A DNA stretch of 64,000 bases from Anthoceros angustus (Eukaryota > Streptophyta > Anthocerotopsida > Anthocerotales > Anthocerotaceae): positions 310,001 to 374,000 of the forward strand of contig MU008162.1 of assembly GCA_010909165.1 (NCBI GenBank). The letters run 5' to 3'. Position numbers and translations under genes: made by a program. Each line of letters opens with the position of its first letter. The stretch's first letter is position 1. Below, one piece after another: positions 1 to 11,880 of the stretch. The notes beneath the pieces are model-generated. The model worked only from the letters and a program-made list of their open reading frames with translations, did not search any database and was not told where the DNA came from.

Positions 1-330
1 GACTCTTCTTCGTATTGTCTAAGAGTTCCAAATTATTGCAAACAAGCATCAGATCATGCATATAGACTATAATGATCATCATGGACTCTCCCACTCTCTT
101 CAAATAGATGTTCCAACTTTCTTGAAATCTCTCGCTTGGAAGAACTTGTCAATCTTAACATACAAGGTAAGTGCAAATTGCTTATTAATAAAGCCATAGA
201 TTGCCTTTAGCAATTTACATACCTCATTTTCCCGCCCTTACGCTTCATATCCTTCTGGCTGGTTCATGTAGATCTCTTCTTCCAAATCTCGATTTGGACA
301 TCCATGTGATGTATATACCATGACTGATTT
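1..330 (-). pseudogene. Relic of a Copia reverse transcriptase
   Basis: Read on the minus strand, the stretch encodes pieces of the Ty1/Copia RT in the right order. A His-Met-Asp-Val block (near 310) is followed by DLEEEIYMNQPEGYE, then by VCKLLKAIYGF, and finally by a segment ending in YMHD at about 60-70, where the family has the catalytic YVDD. The pieces lie in different frames and the first catalytic Asp is changed to His. This is a dead fragment that continues beyond the left edge. No LTR belonging to it is visible in the window. Confidence 0.7.
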
Positions 331-2863
331 CATAACCATATGAAGGGAGGTTGCGGTCTATGTGCTCATATATGATGGTCGTTGTATGGGTCTTGCAGTA
401 TTACCCTTTGGAGATAGCGTATGTCAAGTTCTCTTTAGACTCTCAGCTCATGGACCTACTTCCGAACAAGTGCTGAGCGAACATACTTTCATTCTCCCCC
501 CTCCTAAGCAACTGAGAACACATTGCTAGACAAGAATCAGATGTAGGTGAGTTTGCTGCCCTGAGTATCTGTAAGAGATTGCAATGTTTGTCCACCTGAA
601 GTATGCAAGGGACATTAATATGTGATGGTGTGCCTTGCAGCCAAGAAGTTAGAGCAAGCTGAAAGCCAACTACCACCTTCAGGGCGCATGGGTAGCTTCT
701 TCACCGCTAAATCGTAAAATGCTGTGTCATCGTGCAGTCTTCTTGTACACATAAACATTCATATAGAAGTAATGTTAGTTGAGCTTGATCAGGTGAGAGT
801 GTGATGCACCTTTAGAAATCTACTACCGGAACTGAACGCCTTTTCTTCTAGCACTTGTGTTCAATCTGATCGGAGAAGCGGGGAGAGGGAGGGACCTTTG
901 CACGGTTTGCACCCTCAAGCATCATCTTGGTTGGCCAGCTTGTTGGCACGCAGACCAGATATACGGTGTAGGTGGCACACTCTTGAACATGTAACCCCAA
1001 ACCCCAGCCATCAATTTGCACACATGATGGCAAGCCGTTGCATCTGTATTCATCGAACAGGAGCGAACATCGAGGGCCTTCGTATGGGAGCCTGAGATAT
1101 CCAACAAAAATGTGCATGTGTGTTCTAGGTGAACATAAACATGTGTATATGTGTGAGAAAAACCCTAAACAGTAGGAAAAAAACCTGGATGACAACATCC
1201 GAACACCTGAGCCCAAGTTGTGAGACATTTGTACCGCATACGGCCTGTCATGCGATGATGTGGCCCGTGTAAGACGAAAGAATCTTGAAGATGCCGAGGC
1301 ATCTAAGTGTAGAATACTGGCAAAGAAAAAGTTGTCACACACAAGCTGCCTGACTTCAGTATTCCATAGATATTCTCTAAAAGATACATGAGTTTCTAGA
1401 AGATGTACAAAGTTTGTTAGTTTTAGAGCACTCTTCATAGCCTATCATATTTAGGGTCGTCATAATTTATTTTAATATATTGTACTAAATTATTTCTAAC
1501 AAATGAAACGGCTGCTATGTTTGCCCTGAACGACCATGGTTTCCAAGCAATGGTGGCCGGTGCTGTGGGCTGAAACCTGGCATACCCTATGGGTCAATCG
1601 GACCAAGGTGGTCTACGCAGGAGAGAAACCCAACCACACAAGAAATGATGTCTTTGATCTACGAACTAAACCACATTGTACACGTAGACTGCTTGATGGC
1701 ATCACCTCCATATGCATCTCTTCCATGGCTGGCAATGAGAGAGGCTCTCCCTGCCCGAGGACTGAGAAAGGCTCATTCATCGGGCAGTCGTCACTAATTC
1801 GATCGTTTGTCACAATTCATGCTTCACAATCCGCGTGTCACAGTCTGTGCTTCACAATCCGCGCTCCTAGCTCCAGTGGATTGCTCGCTGGAGAGCACTT
1901 GCAACCATGGACTCGCTCCTGTAATCCATGTGGGGGAGCTCTGGGGAGCCACATGCAGCAGCTGCTATTGAGCAGGATGGCGGAGCTCGTCGAGGCTGTG
2001 GAAACTAGAGAGGAAGGCGTCCCCAGTGGAGTGGTCTGCCGCAGCTGAGTTTTGGAGACCATCAGGTCGATGCGCCTTCCGGCAGCCAGTTGATGCTTGC
2101 GGCCGTTGCAAGGCATGGCGGGAATTGCTCTTCTCAACACTGCGTCCGACTGCTTGCTGCTGTGGCGCTTTCGGGGGAGGCTCCGATCGGCACTCTAGAG
2201 TTGCAGCTATGAGATGATGGTCGTTGCATGCGGTGGCCTTGTGATCTGCCAAATTTCAGCAGTAGTGCCTTGGTTCGCATCTCGACTGTGGATCGGGATC
2301 TGGCAAACTGGTTGGAGGACGGTCCGCAGAGCAGCACGGACGATATGATATCGACCATACCCTAGCTTGGGCCTGTTGGCCTGTTGGCTCAATTTCATGA
2401 GTTGTTTGGCTCAATCCGGACTTCTGCTGCAGCATGTAGCTTGTGCTTCCTTCCGGCTAAGCGGGATCCCTTGCCTGTAATGGGCTGCCAGTTGCGTGTG
2501 GTCTTGAAATTGGAGAAAGTTTGCTACAGTGGGTCCAGGAGAGTCCGCCGGTTTTCCGCTTCCTCCTCTCATTTGCCACATGGTGACCAGTATCAGGGTC
2601 ATGAAAATAGCAAGGAAGGAATAACATCTCGTCCGGGGCTGTTATACATTCCTATATATTTGTCCCAGGTGCTCGGCACTGTGCTCTTCTCACTGTTTCT
2701 ACGTGGCCATAACATTGCACATCTGATCATCGTGTATTGTTGCCAAGTCGAGCTATGGCTTGGGCAAGAATTCAAGCTTTGGTGTCTTTGTGTGTTATGA
2801 CTAACTCTTATCTGCCAGGGCTGGTATGTAGGTGACACGTAGAGATTTGGAGGAGGTGGAGAG
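331..2863. other. Gene-free or unassigned stretch
   Basis: I recognise no gene here. A minus-strand ORF of 196 codons with an ATG (848-1438) and a plus-strand ORF of 170 codons (1536-2048) are open but resemble no family I know. The plus-strand ORF contains LWAET and NRT-like residues that faintly recall a Copia integrase C-terminus. The last few hundred bases must hold the promoter of the SDR gene at 2864, but I see no clear TATA box. Confidence 0.4.
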
Positions 2864-4430
2864 ATGAGGGCGTTTGTGACGGGGGCATCTGGATTCATTG
2901 GCAGGGAGTTGGTGAAATACCTTGTAGGCGATCATGGCGACACTGTGGTGGTCCTTTCCTCTTCCGAGAAAGCAGATGCTGTCATACGGGAAGCTGTTGC
3001 GGAGGTTGCCCCAAAATCTGCTGCATTCCTGCCCCTGGTGGATGACTACGTCGAAGTCCTTCGAGGCGACGTGAACGATCCCCCGGAGTTGCTTATCCAA
3101 GGCACTTTTGCATTTGCTTTCAGCCTGTTCTCAAGATTGCAAAGTGGTTTTGATTCCCCTGCTGCATCGTTTGAGCTAGCGTAAGGACTGTGTGCGTTCA
3201 GGAATGAGGGGATGCGATGTTTTGTATCACCTTCTGGCAGTAGATTCGTGGGACCTGTCTTTTAGGGACGTAGTGGAAGGCACTCACAAGTTGATTGAAG
3301 CAGCAAAAGTAAGAAGTGGACCGCCTTCGTTCTGGATCATGATTCTATCTGGGGTTGAGATGAAGAGTGACAGCAGCTGCAGATGTGCTAAGACTTCCCA
3401 CTCTTGCTCACTGCCGTTGTCTGATCCAAGCAGGCTGCAAATGTTCCCAGATTTGTACACGTCTCCTCAATTGCAGTGTTCCAGCGTCCAAGAAAGGTTA
3501 AGGTTGGGGTTGTAGATGCTGAAGAAGACGATCCCAGAAATCCTGCACCCTTTCTCCACTACGCAACAGCCAGTTCAATTGCAGAGGACATTGCTTTGGC
3601 GGCTGCCACTGGCTCTTTCTGGACAGCTTGTGTCAGGTAATTCAACACACATCTCTAGCTAGGTGGGGAGTTTGAAGAGCAGACGAAGAAATTATGTCTC
3701 ATCCGTCCACACATCCAGGATACCTTTGGTTCACGGGCCACACGATGGTGTCCTGCTCGATTTTCTGCGAAATGCTATGGCTAGCAAGAAGTGGCAGTTC
3801 GCCAAACCCGATGACTTGCGAGTTTCAATTCTGTCTGTTCGTAATCTTGCGGTGGGCCTCCGCCTCACTGCTGTCAAAGGCCGCTCTAGGCAAGCTTACC
3901 ACTTCCAAGACAGTGAGTCCCTGCCATCTTTGTGGTTGCCATCTTGCAAAACAAATGCTGCGTTTAACATTGTCGCAAATTGAGGATGAGAATTGACTCT
4001 TGCACCTTGGGCAGGGGAGTCGCCGATGCTGGCCCGAACATTTTTCTCAAGATATGCGCAGTGCATGCCAGACCTGAAAGTACCCACATCCGAGGGAGTG
4101 CTTCCTGACGCTCGATGGAAATTGGCCAAAGTGATTGAAAAACTGCCTCCCCGCTTTGCGTCCTTCTGGAAAGGGAGGTATTGGAGTCGACAGGTTTTGG
4201 CTCTCGTCTGCTGTAACCTCACTTTCAGCAGTGCCAAAACAACAAAGGAGCTGGGATACGAGCCTGTGACATCCTTCGAGCAAAGCATGAAACAAACAGC
4301 TGTTTGGGCCTCCCAGTTCCAGGACCAGGATGAGAACCTGAACCAGACGCAGTTCCGGTCCCTGTCCCGGTCCCTGTCCCGGTCCCAGACCCGTGGGAGA
4401 GGGAAGGTAGCTCTAGCATTTGACAGGTAG
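2864..4430 (+). CDS. NAD-dependent SDR of the 3beta-HSD/epimerase family, six exons
   Basis: Exons are 2864-3101, 3202-3308, 3434-3636, 3719-3912, 4015-4177 and 4229-4430. All phases agree and give 368 residues. The N-terminus has the Rossmann motif TGASGFIGREL (residues 6-16) and later GDVNDP. RGCDVLYHL and PRFVHVSSIAVF are typical of the extended SDR/3beta-hydroxysteroid dehydrogenase family, which oxidises hydroxyl groups with NAD(P). The usual catalytic YxxxK is altered: Tyr158 is followed by Ser162 where Lys is expected, so catalysis may be weak or lost. Intron 1 uses a GC donor; the others are GT-AG. The start follows a purine-rich leader and is the only ATG that places the Rossmann fold at the N-terminus. 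The C-terminus ends in an Arg/Ser-rich tail (RSLSRSLSRSQ) coded by a hexanucleotide-like repeat. I see no membrane segment. The substrate cannot be told from sequence. Confidence 0.85.
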
Positions 4431-4686
4431 AGTTGTTTACCAGCCAGGGATTTTCAAATCTGTACGTGTAACCGTGCTACTCTGTCTTCCTTTCTCTACG
4501 TGTTCTGTCAGGACTGTGAGGTCCTGGAGCATTAACTTGGAGATAGTGACATGACCGCATTTTGAAGATGCCGTGCCAGCTTGATGTAAGACTTCTGCGT
4601 GCCTTTCTCGAAATTGAAAGCGGAATCTCATTCTAAGCATGTAAGGCTGCTTGTGAGTAAGCAGCATTGCTGGGATTGTGACCAAC

Positions 4687-6068
4687 ATGGCCGCTTACCT
4701 CACCTTGTTCACCTTGCGCACTATTTTGCTCTCGCTCCTGCTGCAAATCCTCCTGACAGCTTCTAATGGTGAAAGTTTGCTACAAATTCTGGAAGAGCTT
4801 TAAAATTGCTCAGATTCTGATCATTCCTGAAAGTGACATCTGGAGATTCTGCTGACGACCACCGTTGCTTTGTGTTTTGTAGCATGCAGAGACCCAAGGC
4901 GACTTCAGCAAGGGGACGTCGTCTTCAGCTACAATCAGAGCGACCCATCGGGGCCTTTGTATTGGGGGAGCCTCAATTGGCCCAACTGGGTGACATGCGG
5001 AACAGGCACAGCGCAGTCCCCTATTGCGCTCGTCAGTGACAGCCAAGCATTTGCAGGGAGCGGGAACGGGAGCGATCTGGGCCCTTTGAATTTCCAGTAT
5101 CAATCTGCTCCCCAGAGGGCCACGCTGCTGAGGAGTCACCAAGCAATTGAGGTTGAATATCAAGGAAGCCACCAGTTCTGCATTCAATGCTTTGTTACCT
5201 TGACTGTCAGCTGGCTGGCTGCAGGTGGATGTGCAGGAAGGCTGGGGTCTGATCCGAGTGGAGAATGTCTCCTACCACTTTAGCAACTTCCACTTCCACT
5301 CCCCGAGCGAGCACACAATCGACAACGTCAGGTAATCCAAACTCTTGTGCTAACTTTCCAACAACCAGTTGTATGTAAGCGTCATCTCCCCTAGCCTGCT
5401 TTGAATGCATGCCGAAGGTCAGGAATATATCGTACAGTAGACCCCCGAGGTCCAAAGTTCGAACTGCCTAGTGATTGTAAATGTCTGTTTCACCAGGTCC
5501 GCTTTGGAACTGCACATCGTCCACAAGAACCAAGCTGTCGGCAGGATTGCAGTCCTGAGCATTCTCTTCGACGTCGGACGAAAACACAGCCACTTCTTCA
5601 GGCAGGTGAGTCGTGAGTGATTGCACACACTTTTTCCTTTCTGTGGGCTTATAAAACGTGGAGTTGCAGAGTATGGCCACTGACTGGGCCATGTCCTGCC
5701 CACAGTTTTGGGCCCATCTTCCCGGTGTGAGACAATCCTCCAACAGCAGCAGTGATGCGAAGGTAAGCATCAAGGGATTGGACATCCAGAAGAAGTCCAA
5801 GTACTGGCGCTACCAGGGCTCCCTCACCACCCCACCTTGCTCAGAAGGTGTCACTTGGACTGTCATGAAAGAAGTGGAAACTATGAGCAGAAAACAGATG
5901 AGGCAATTCCAAGCGGCGTCCCCGGTATGTGTGCATCTTCAGGTTTGCTAGTGGGTTTACAATGCAAATGACGTGGAGGCTGATGCTCACTTTGGCGGAT
6001 TGCAGAAGCGCAATTCCAGACCGCTGCAGAAATTAAACGGCCGGCAGATCTCCAGTTACGACAATTAA
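4687..6068 (+). CDS. Alpha-type carbonic anhydrase 1, secreted, six exons
   Basis: Exons are 4687-4768, 4883-5151, 5225-5331, 5497-5605, 5706-5924 and 6006-6068, giving 282 residues with consistent phases. The enzyme hydrates CO2 to bicarbonate. Zinc ligands are visible as His140 and His142 (FHFHSPSEH) and His159 (LELHIVH). The gatekeeper region is LTTPPCSEG with Thr231, and QSPIAL marks the N-terminal core. Cys66 and Cys234 fit the disulfide usual in plant alpha CAs. Residues 1-27 form a hydrophobic signal peptide coded by exon 1, so the protein should enter the secretory pathway (apoplast, or plastid by way of the ER). Six to eight bases separate some GT donors from in-frame stops, so splicing is required. 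Its 3' end converges on ORC3 with 72 bp between the stop codons. It is paralogous to the gene at 12904, with identical exon lengths except in exon 5. Confidence 0.93.
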
Positions 6069-6140
6069 GACGCCGATAGTAGCTCGCTAGACAGGACTCC
6101 AAAATTTTTCTTCCGTTCAGTCTTTCATGCACGAGAAGGC

Positions 6141-9100
6141 TCAGAAGCCAAAGGCAGCACGCTGAATGAAGTCAGGCCGCTTCTTCTTAGGAAACCGCAC
6201 CATCCCCACAAGTTGAAGCTCTGCAGCAGCTTTGGAGAACCTTGCTCTGTTTTGAGCACGTTAAGATAAACCCGCACCAGGAGAAACAAAAATTGCACAT
6301 CCAAGAAACACCTGGAAAGGAAAGGATGGATACTGGATGACGGCATTGCTGACAGGAGGCGTAGGTTGTGAAATCGGGGGCGCGGGTATGGGATTCTTCC
6401 GGGGCCGTCCCCTCTTTCTCTTGGGTGGCGATGATGCGTGAACTGCTGGCGCGCTACTGGACAAGACTGTGGCAAACGACTGGTACCAGTCGTGAACGTT
6501 GATATGGTCGGGATGCTCCTGAGCCAATGAAAACCTGCCAGCACGGAACACGAATGATGAGGAGCCACCGTTCGCTGTGAGGCCTGGACTCGATTCGGAA
6601 CAGGTTCCACTCACCCTAGGCAGGCATCCGGACTTGTGTCGCAGTGGGATGTGGTAGGGGCACAGCATCCACACTGCAGGCGAGCCTGCGGATGGGCCAA
6701 GTCGGATTGAACTTTTCGACGGATCTCCCCGATCAGTGCCTGGAAGGCAAGCAATCAAGAGTGGTGAGATGGCAGAAGTTAACTGCCTGACATGCATGCT
6801 GCCCAGTACGGCTTTCTTCCAAGGTACCTGCTTGAGGAATTCATGCCCCTTGAAGCAGACCACCTCATGCAGAGGTAGTGATTCCACTGGAACCAAGTAT
6901 TTCCTGCAAAGTCACCACGGTTGCATTGTGGTGAACACGAGCATACCTGACATAGAGAGAGCGCATCGTAGCCAAAGGATTTCAGTCCGCGAAAATCTTG
7001 CTAGGGGATGGTGGATCACACTTACTCGACTACATGTTCGAGAAACTCTGCAGCTGAGGCGCCAGCCGAGTTTGCCACTGGCTTCTTGGCAGCAATGTTC
7101 ATTTGTTTCACCATGCTGTAGTAGGGGGGCGGACAAGGTTTGTGATTTCAGCCCAACACACAATACCGGTATGCCAGACACGTCAAGTCCAGGCACTAGA
7201 CACATGCCATATCACATGACACCAGAGAGTACACTCACTTTCTGAGTTGAGAGCGATTCATCCCAGCCTGAAGGGTTGCTGCTGGGACTGCTTCTTGAAG
7301 AGGTATCTTGTCTCCGTCTAGGATTCTGGACCTCAAGGCAGAAACTTGGTCATCTAGCTGAAAGTTTTAAGAAGGCGCAGATTCAGAGTCATTAGAGTGC
7401 AGCATTTGCAGGACAAAATTAGGACGACGTGCAAGAAAGCAGTTGCGTTTGCCAACCTCCTTCACGTGGCCCGTTATACATTTCCACTCGTCCACCAGGC
7501 TTGTGAGGATTGGCAGTGCTAAACCCCTGATGCCATTACACAAGTCAAGGCAACGACACCACGCAGCAAAACCTCTTAGCTGCGATTGAAATATGATCAG
7601 ATCTGACAAAAGTGAAACCTTCACACAAATCGTAATACTCACTTCACTTTAGATATTATGTCAAGGAACTGGTTTGGGGATGGTTGCAAGGCTTTGCAAA
7701 ATAGATCAATGAAAGCATAGCCAACTTGTTTCCCAGCACATTGGAGACACTGCAAGCAACAGAACACAGAACACAAAGATTCCAAGTCTGTGAATTTGTG
7801 CTCCTCATAATGTACACCATGGCTCTCTCCAACTCGCGACTCAATACAAGAAGTTCGAGGAGACAAAGCAAAAGCTATAGTTGACTTACTAGCAGTGCCA
7901 TGCACCAGTTCTTTTTACGGCGTCTCAGCTCCCATAAGGAATTGGCAATCTCTGTGCTGGAGACATCGGTGTTTCTGCTGCTGAAGTGGCAGACGAGGCC
8001 AAATTAAGCATAATCCTTCACTGAGAAAGTCGACAATCCTGTTAAACGATTGCCTTCATGAAGATGTACTTTACTTGCTTAGCCTCTACACAAGACAGGA
8101 TTCAATGGAATCTCATGAGATAAGGAAGTAGCCTACACAAACCTTTGCATCGAAGAAAGTGACATCACATACTGGATGTGTACATCTTTCAGGGACGAGC
8201 AGTGTTCTTCAAACTCGGCCTGTCGTTTGATAACCATTGCAAATATTACATTACTTGGCGAAAATGACCAAACAGGCTTCTGACAATGGATAGTCACCAC
8301 TGCGCATCACAGAGGGACAGACGTGTACAGTACCTGGCTTTCGGCGTTAAAAAGTTTGGAACACAGAAAACTCAGTGGCTCTCTACAGAAGTGCTCAACA
8401 CATGCAACCTGCATGAACCACCCCACAACTCTCCTGCTTAAGAGGTTCTAGAACTTGAACAGAAGGCTATAAGATGGTCAGAGCAGATGGGACTCAACCA
8501 TTTATCTTGCCTTTCAAATGGATCCAGCCACCAAGAGTAAAGGACTGCACAATAGGACTGCATCTTGTGCACCAGGAATTGACTGACCTTCAGTGAGCGT
8601 AGAAGAAAGGAGACTGTAAGATCGTGTGTTGAAAAATATGTTTGCATGAAATCTGCTACGCGCTGTCCAACTTCAAAGCCAAAGAATGACTCCACCAAAG
8701 TGGCCCTGACCACTGCTTCAAGTCGATCAGCGGGAGATCTCAAGCTGAATTTACAAGGCTTGAGTCGCTCCAAGGCACTTGCTGGCAACGACTTTCGTAG
8801 GGAATCTGCTGTCGTTGCCAATCCCATTATCAGAATAATTGGGAGCTCCCCAATCCATTCACTGTGAACGTCACGGCCAGTAATGTTACTCCACACCACA
8901 CCATAGACATAGAAAACACATTCATCGACAGCTGTGTCAAGATCATCCACAGCTGTGTCAAGGTCATCGACGCCAATAAAAGAAGAGGCCAAAGTAGCAA
9001 CCAACCAGGATGTCAGTGTAAGTCAAAAATAAACTCATAACAACATGCTCCTGACCCACCTGAGAGCAACAATCAAATCTGCCAGAACACTTGATTTGGA

Positions 9101-10386
9101 AGACTCTGCTGCCTCAATCATAATGACAAGGGGAAAGGCTTGATTGGCTGGCTCCCGATGCCATGCAGCCAAAATCTCCAAATCAGTGGTCTGGTAGAGC
9201 AGGCATTGCACATGAGCCTATAGAACCTTGCAAGCTGTGAAAGCAACAGCTTCAGATGTTAAGGCCCTTACATCTGGGTCGATACCTACAAACTGCCTCA
9301 ACAGGCAGCAAAGCGGCCCAGAAACACCTGCTCTGCAGAGAAAGTCTGAAGGTGTCAGACTTGCCACATGACACTTGGCCTCCTTCAGCTGTGCTGCCAG
9401 GTCTTTGAATGTCCTTGCATGATCAGAGGCATCGACACCACCTGCAATGTCCACTTAAGATAAGCAAGAGCCATCCTCCCTAAAGACGACAACGTGGACT
9501 ATCACGTCTGTAAAATGCTGCGATCCTCATGCGTGTGTACATACACACACATACCAAGAAACAAGAGGCCTGTATGAAGCTGCTGATTGACACCTTCCCC
9601 GCTTACGGGCCACGTCTGGACTTCCCCACCGGCAACAGATGCCGAGGAGCTGTAGAGCTCTAGCTGTTTGCTGCATGCGTGAACCCCCCATATCCATTGC
9701 CGTATGCTGTCGAAAACGCTCCTATTTTGCTCTTCCTGGGCATACTGCCATCACCCCACGAGCTAATCACTACTAGCACCCTCATTCCAGTCTGTGCCCA
9801 GTACTGCCTAAAGGTGCCATGACCCAGCCAACAAACAACCATCCCAACTAGCACCCAGAAGTACCTTGATGGACTCCTCAACGCAAGCCCAGACATCAGA
9901 AAACGCCTGTGCACGCCACAGCCTGCATTCGGCAGGTTCCCCTGGTAAACACTCACGTAACTCTGAACATTGTTCGTCAGGCTCCTCTTCTTCATCAGAA
10001 CCGCTGCCCACTGCGCTTTCCTCTGCTTCTGAAGCCTCCTCCCCAACTTCTTCAGCCTCCTGCATCCGTGCCATGCTTCTCGTCAGCCTGCGACCCTCGT
10101 AACCTTCGGCATGACCAGTTTTCACCCCTTGAGCACAGCTGCCCGTGGCAGCTGCGCCGGAATCAAGCCTGACAACTGCAGCTGGAGCTCTTGCTCCTCC
10201 CGGAGGTCCATGAAGGATATACCAACCCTGCAAACAGCAAACCACGAAAGACGTGAATCCTGGAACCTTCAATAGTCAGCCGAGAATGCCACCAAAATGT
10301 GTTGGAGAACGGCACACCTCCAACTGCTTCTCATCATGCTGTACAGCATCAGAGGATCTCAGTCCATCTCCAACGTACGAAGGCAT
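6141..10386 (-). CDS. ORC3: Origin recognition complex subunit 3, 17 exons, with AT-hook
   Basis: Exons, 5' to 3': 10386-10318, 10227-9865, 9735-9555, 9441-9227, 9190-9060, 8861-8588, 8408-8334, 8219-8143, 7980-7890, 7749-7648, 7579-7457, 7357-7239, 7115-7026, 6903-6792, 6739-6615, 6534-6334 and 6246-6141. Every phase matches and the product is 817 residues. ORC3 is a core subunit of the nuclear complex that marks replication origins and loads MCM helicase. Diagnostic blocks are HVASLTPSDF followed by CCLLRQF, then SEWIGELPIILIMGLATT, VACVEHFCREPLSF, HINVHDWYQSF, and the C-terminal AAAELQLVGMVRF. No Walker motif is expected in ORC3 and none is seen. An acidic stretch lies at residues 80-110. 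Residues 754-764 (KRKRGRPRKNP) form an AT-hook, which I do not know from plant ORC3. The start is the first ATG upstream in frame through intron 1; the extreme N-terminus is the least certain part. Confidence 0.92.
6390..6425 (-). other. AT-hook motif inside ORC3
   Basis: The bases encode KRKRGRPRKNP, with the canonical AT-hook core RGRP flanked by basic residues. It lies in the penultimate exon between the HDWYQSF block and the last conserved block, in a Pro/Ser-rich linker. AT-hooks bind the minor groove of AT-rich DNA, so this could add direct DNA contact to the subunit. Confidence 0.8.
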
Positions 10387-11128
10387 AGTGCGGTTCCCGC
10401 AACGGATGTCGCTCCTGCCCACCTTCACATTTCACGTTTGGATTCTCATCGTCCAAGCCGTAGCGGGAAAAGTGAACATGGCGCCCTCCCGTAAAGCTGG
10501 GCCTGGGCTGCTAAAATAGAGTTTGTTTTGAGTTTTTCAGAAATCATAGACCTATACGTCACGATACATAACACTGAAAGGGATGGAAGATAACCATATA
10601 CGGAGGAAGACTGTAAAGTCATAATATAAGGAGGAAGACTTTAAAGTCATAATAAAGTAAAGAGTTATGTTGTGAGTACCTATGTTAAGTCATTGGTTTT
10701 AAAGTTGTTTCATATATCTATAATTTTATTCTCGGAAGATAAAAAAAGACCTGTATGCCATAAAAGGTCATGAAGTTATATTATCAATCACCATCTATAA
10801 TATCATACTCACGAAGATGAATGAGACATATTTTAATACCAATGTCATCAAACAAAGAAGACCAAACAACTATGTTTCTGTGCATGTGGTTCAGGGCTAT
10901 GAGTCCCCATCTTAATCGTATTTCTACCGCAAGTTATTTCAGTGTAGAGTTTTGATGACCGCTCTTCTAGATGTCATAATACAAAATAGAAGTATGGTTT
11001 AGTCACTCTTGAAGGGTCGTGGTCTTGAATATCATTTCAATCAACGGAAATAATATATATATATTTTATAATTTAAACAATACATGTCATCCATGGCTAA
11101 ATTGATGTGACGGGAAGTAGTTTAGTGC
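10387..11128. other. Intergenic, AT-rich
   Basis: This is upstream of ORC3 and holds no gene I can recognise. Bases 10490-10540 (CCTCCCGTAA... followed by AATAGAGTTT) are closely repeated at 14940-14985, downstream of carbonic anhydrase 2. A stretch of the ORC3 first intron (10266-10285) is repeated at 14926-14945, so a short duplicated block lies beside both genes. The rest is AT-rich, with a TATATATATATT run at 11050-11062. Confidence 0.5.
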
Positions 11129-11880
11129 ATGTGTCACCGTGGTGTGTTTCATCTTTCTTCATTTTGCAGGAAGTTGCACTCACAAAATCATTGGCGCCTG
11201 CTCCAGCCTGTGGCTTTTTCGCTTCTTACTTGCGAGTGCGGCTATGCCTTCAATGATTCTGGGGTACACCTTGCTCGTTGTTCCCAAGCAGGTCATCGCA
11301 TTGCCACTCACGACGCCATCCGCGATGTCATGTTCGCCATCTCTCGCGAAAGCGGCTACATGGCCTAGAGGGAGGGGGGTATACTCTCCGTCCAGGTCGT
11401 TCAATCAGGGCTGACCTGTACCTTGTCCGTGGCGACTAGGTTTCGGTGGCGGATGTGGTGGTTACTGATCCCACACGTGACACCATCTTCGCTCAGGTCA
11501 TCACTAACCGCCCAAGTTGGGCTGCTACCAGAGCAGCGGCTCTCAAGGTCCGCAAATATAGCAAGATGTAAGCGGGCCACCTCTTTATTCCGCTTGCACT
11601 AGAAATGTATGGGGCAATGGCTGAGGACTTTGACAAATTTGTCAAGTCCTGTACCAAAGCTTACCATGCGCGCAGATACGGTGCGGGGCTGACCCTCTCG
11701 TACTTCTTAGCATACTTCCGACAACGGGTTTCAATTGCCCTTCAACGAGCGCTCTCAACGGCGATCCTCCACAAGGCAGCGACAATAGGTGACGCATCTT
11801 CCTCTACCTCCGTGGTTTGCAGGCCATTTATTCTTCCTGCATATGACATTGTGGGTGCAGTAGGGGACTTTAGGTAGGGA
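11129..11880 (+). pseudogene. 3' relic of a LINE (non-LTR) retrotransposon ORF
   Basis: Several frames together encode CECGYAFNDSGVHLARC (a CCHC-type zinc motif) followed by GHRIATHDAIRD, then a block with ADLYLVRGD and VADVVVTDP, and finally a long segment with FIPLALEMYGAMAEDFDKF. This order resembles the C-terminal region behind the reverse transcriptase of some LINEs, where a zinc motif precedes a restriction-endonuclease-like domain. Stops at about 11367, 11438 and 11570 break the frame. No reverse transcriptase lies upstream, so this is a 5'-truncated copy. The LINE RT fragment at 42.8-43.6 kb may belong to the same family. Confidence 0.55.

Noticed and set aside
848-1438. 196-codon minus-strand ORF with ATG
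   Set aside because: No motif, no homologous look, and a shadow ORF on the other strand. Left as unassigned.
1536-2048. Possible Copia integrase remnant (LWAET, NRT, GEKPN)
   Set aside because: Too few residues fit and the spacing is wrong. Not listed as a feature of its own.
8862-9059. ORC3 intron 5 partly open, continuing exon 6 upstream with a small tandem repeat (ACAGCTGTGTCAAG twice)
   Set aside because: Splicing at 9060/8861 gives the conserved SEWIGELP block in phase. The open part is intron and meets a stop near its 5' end.
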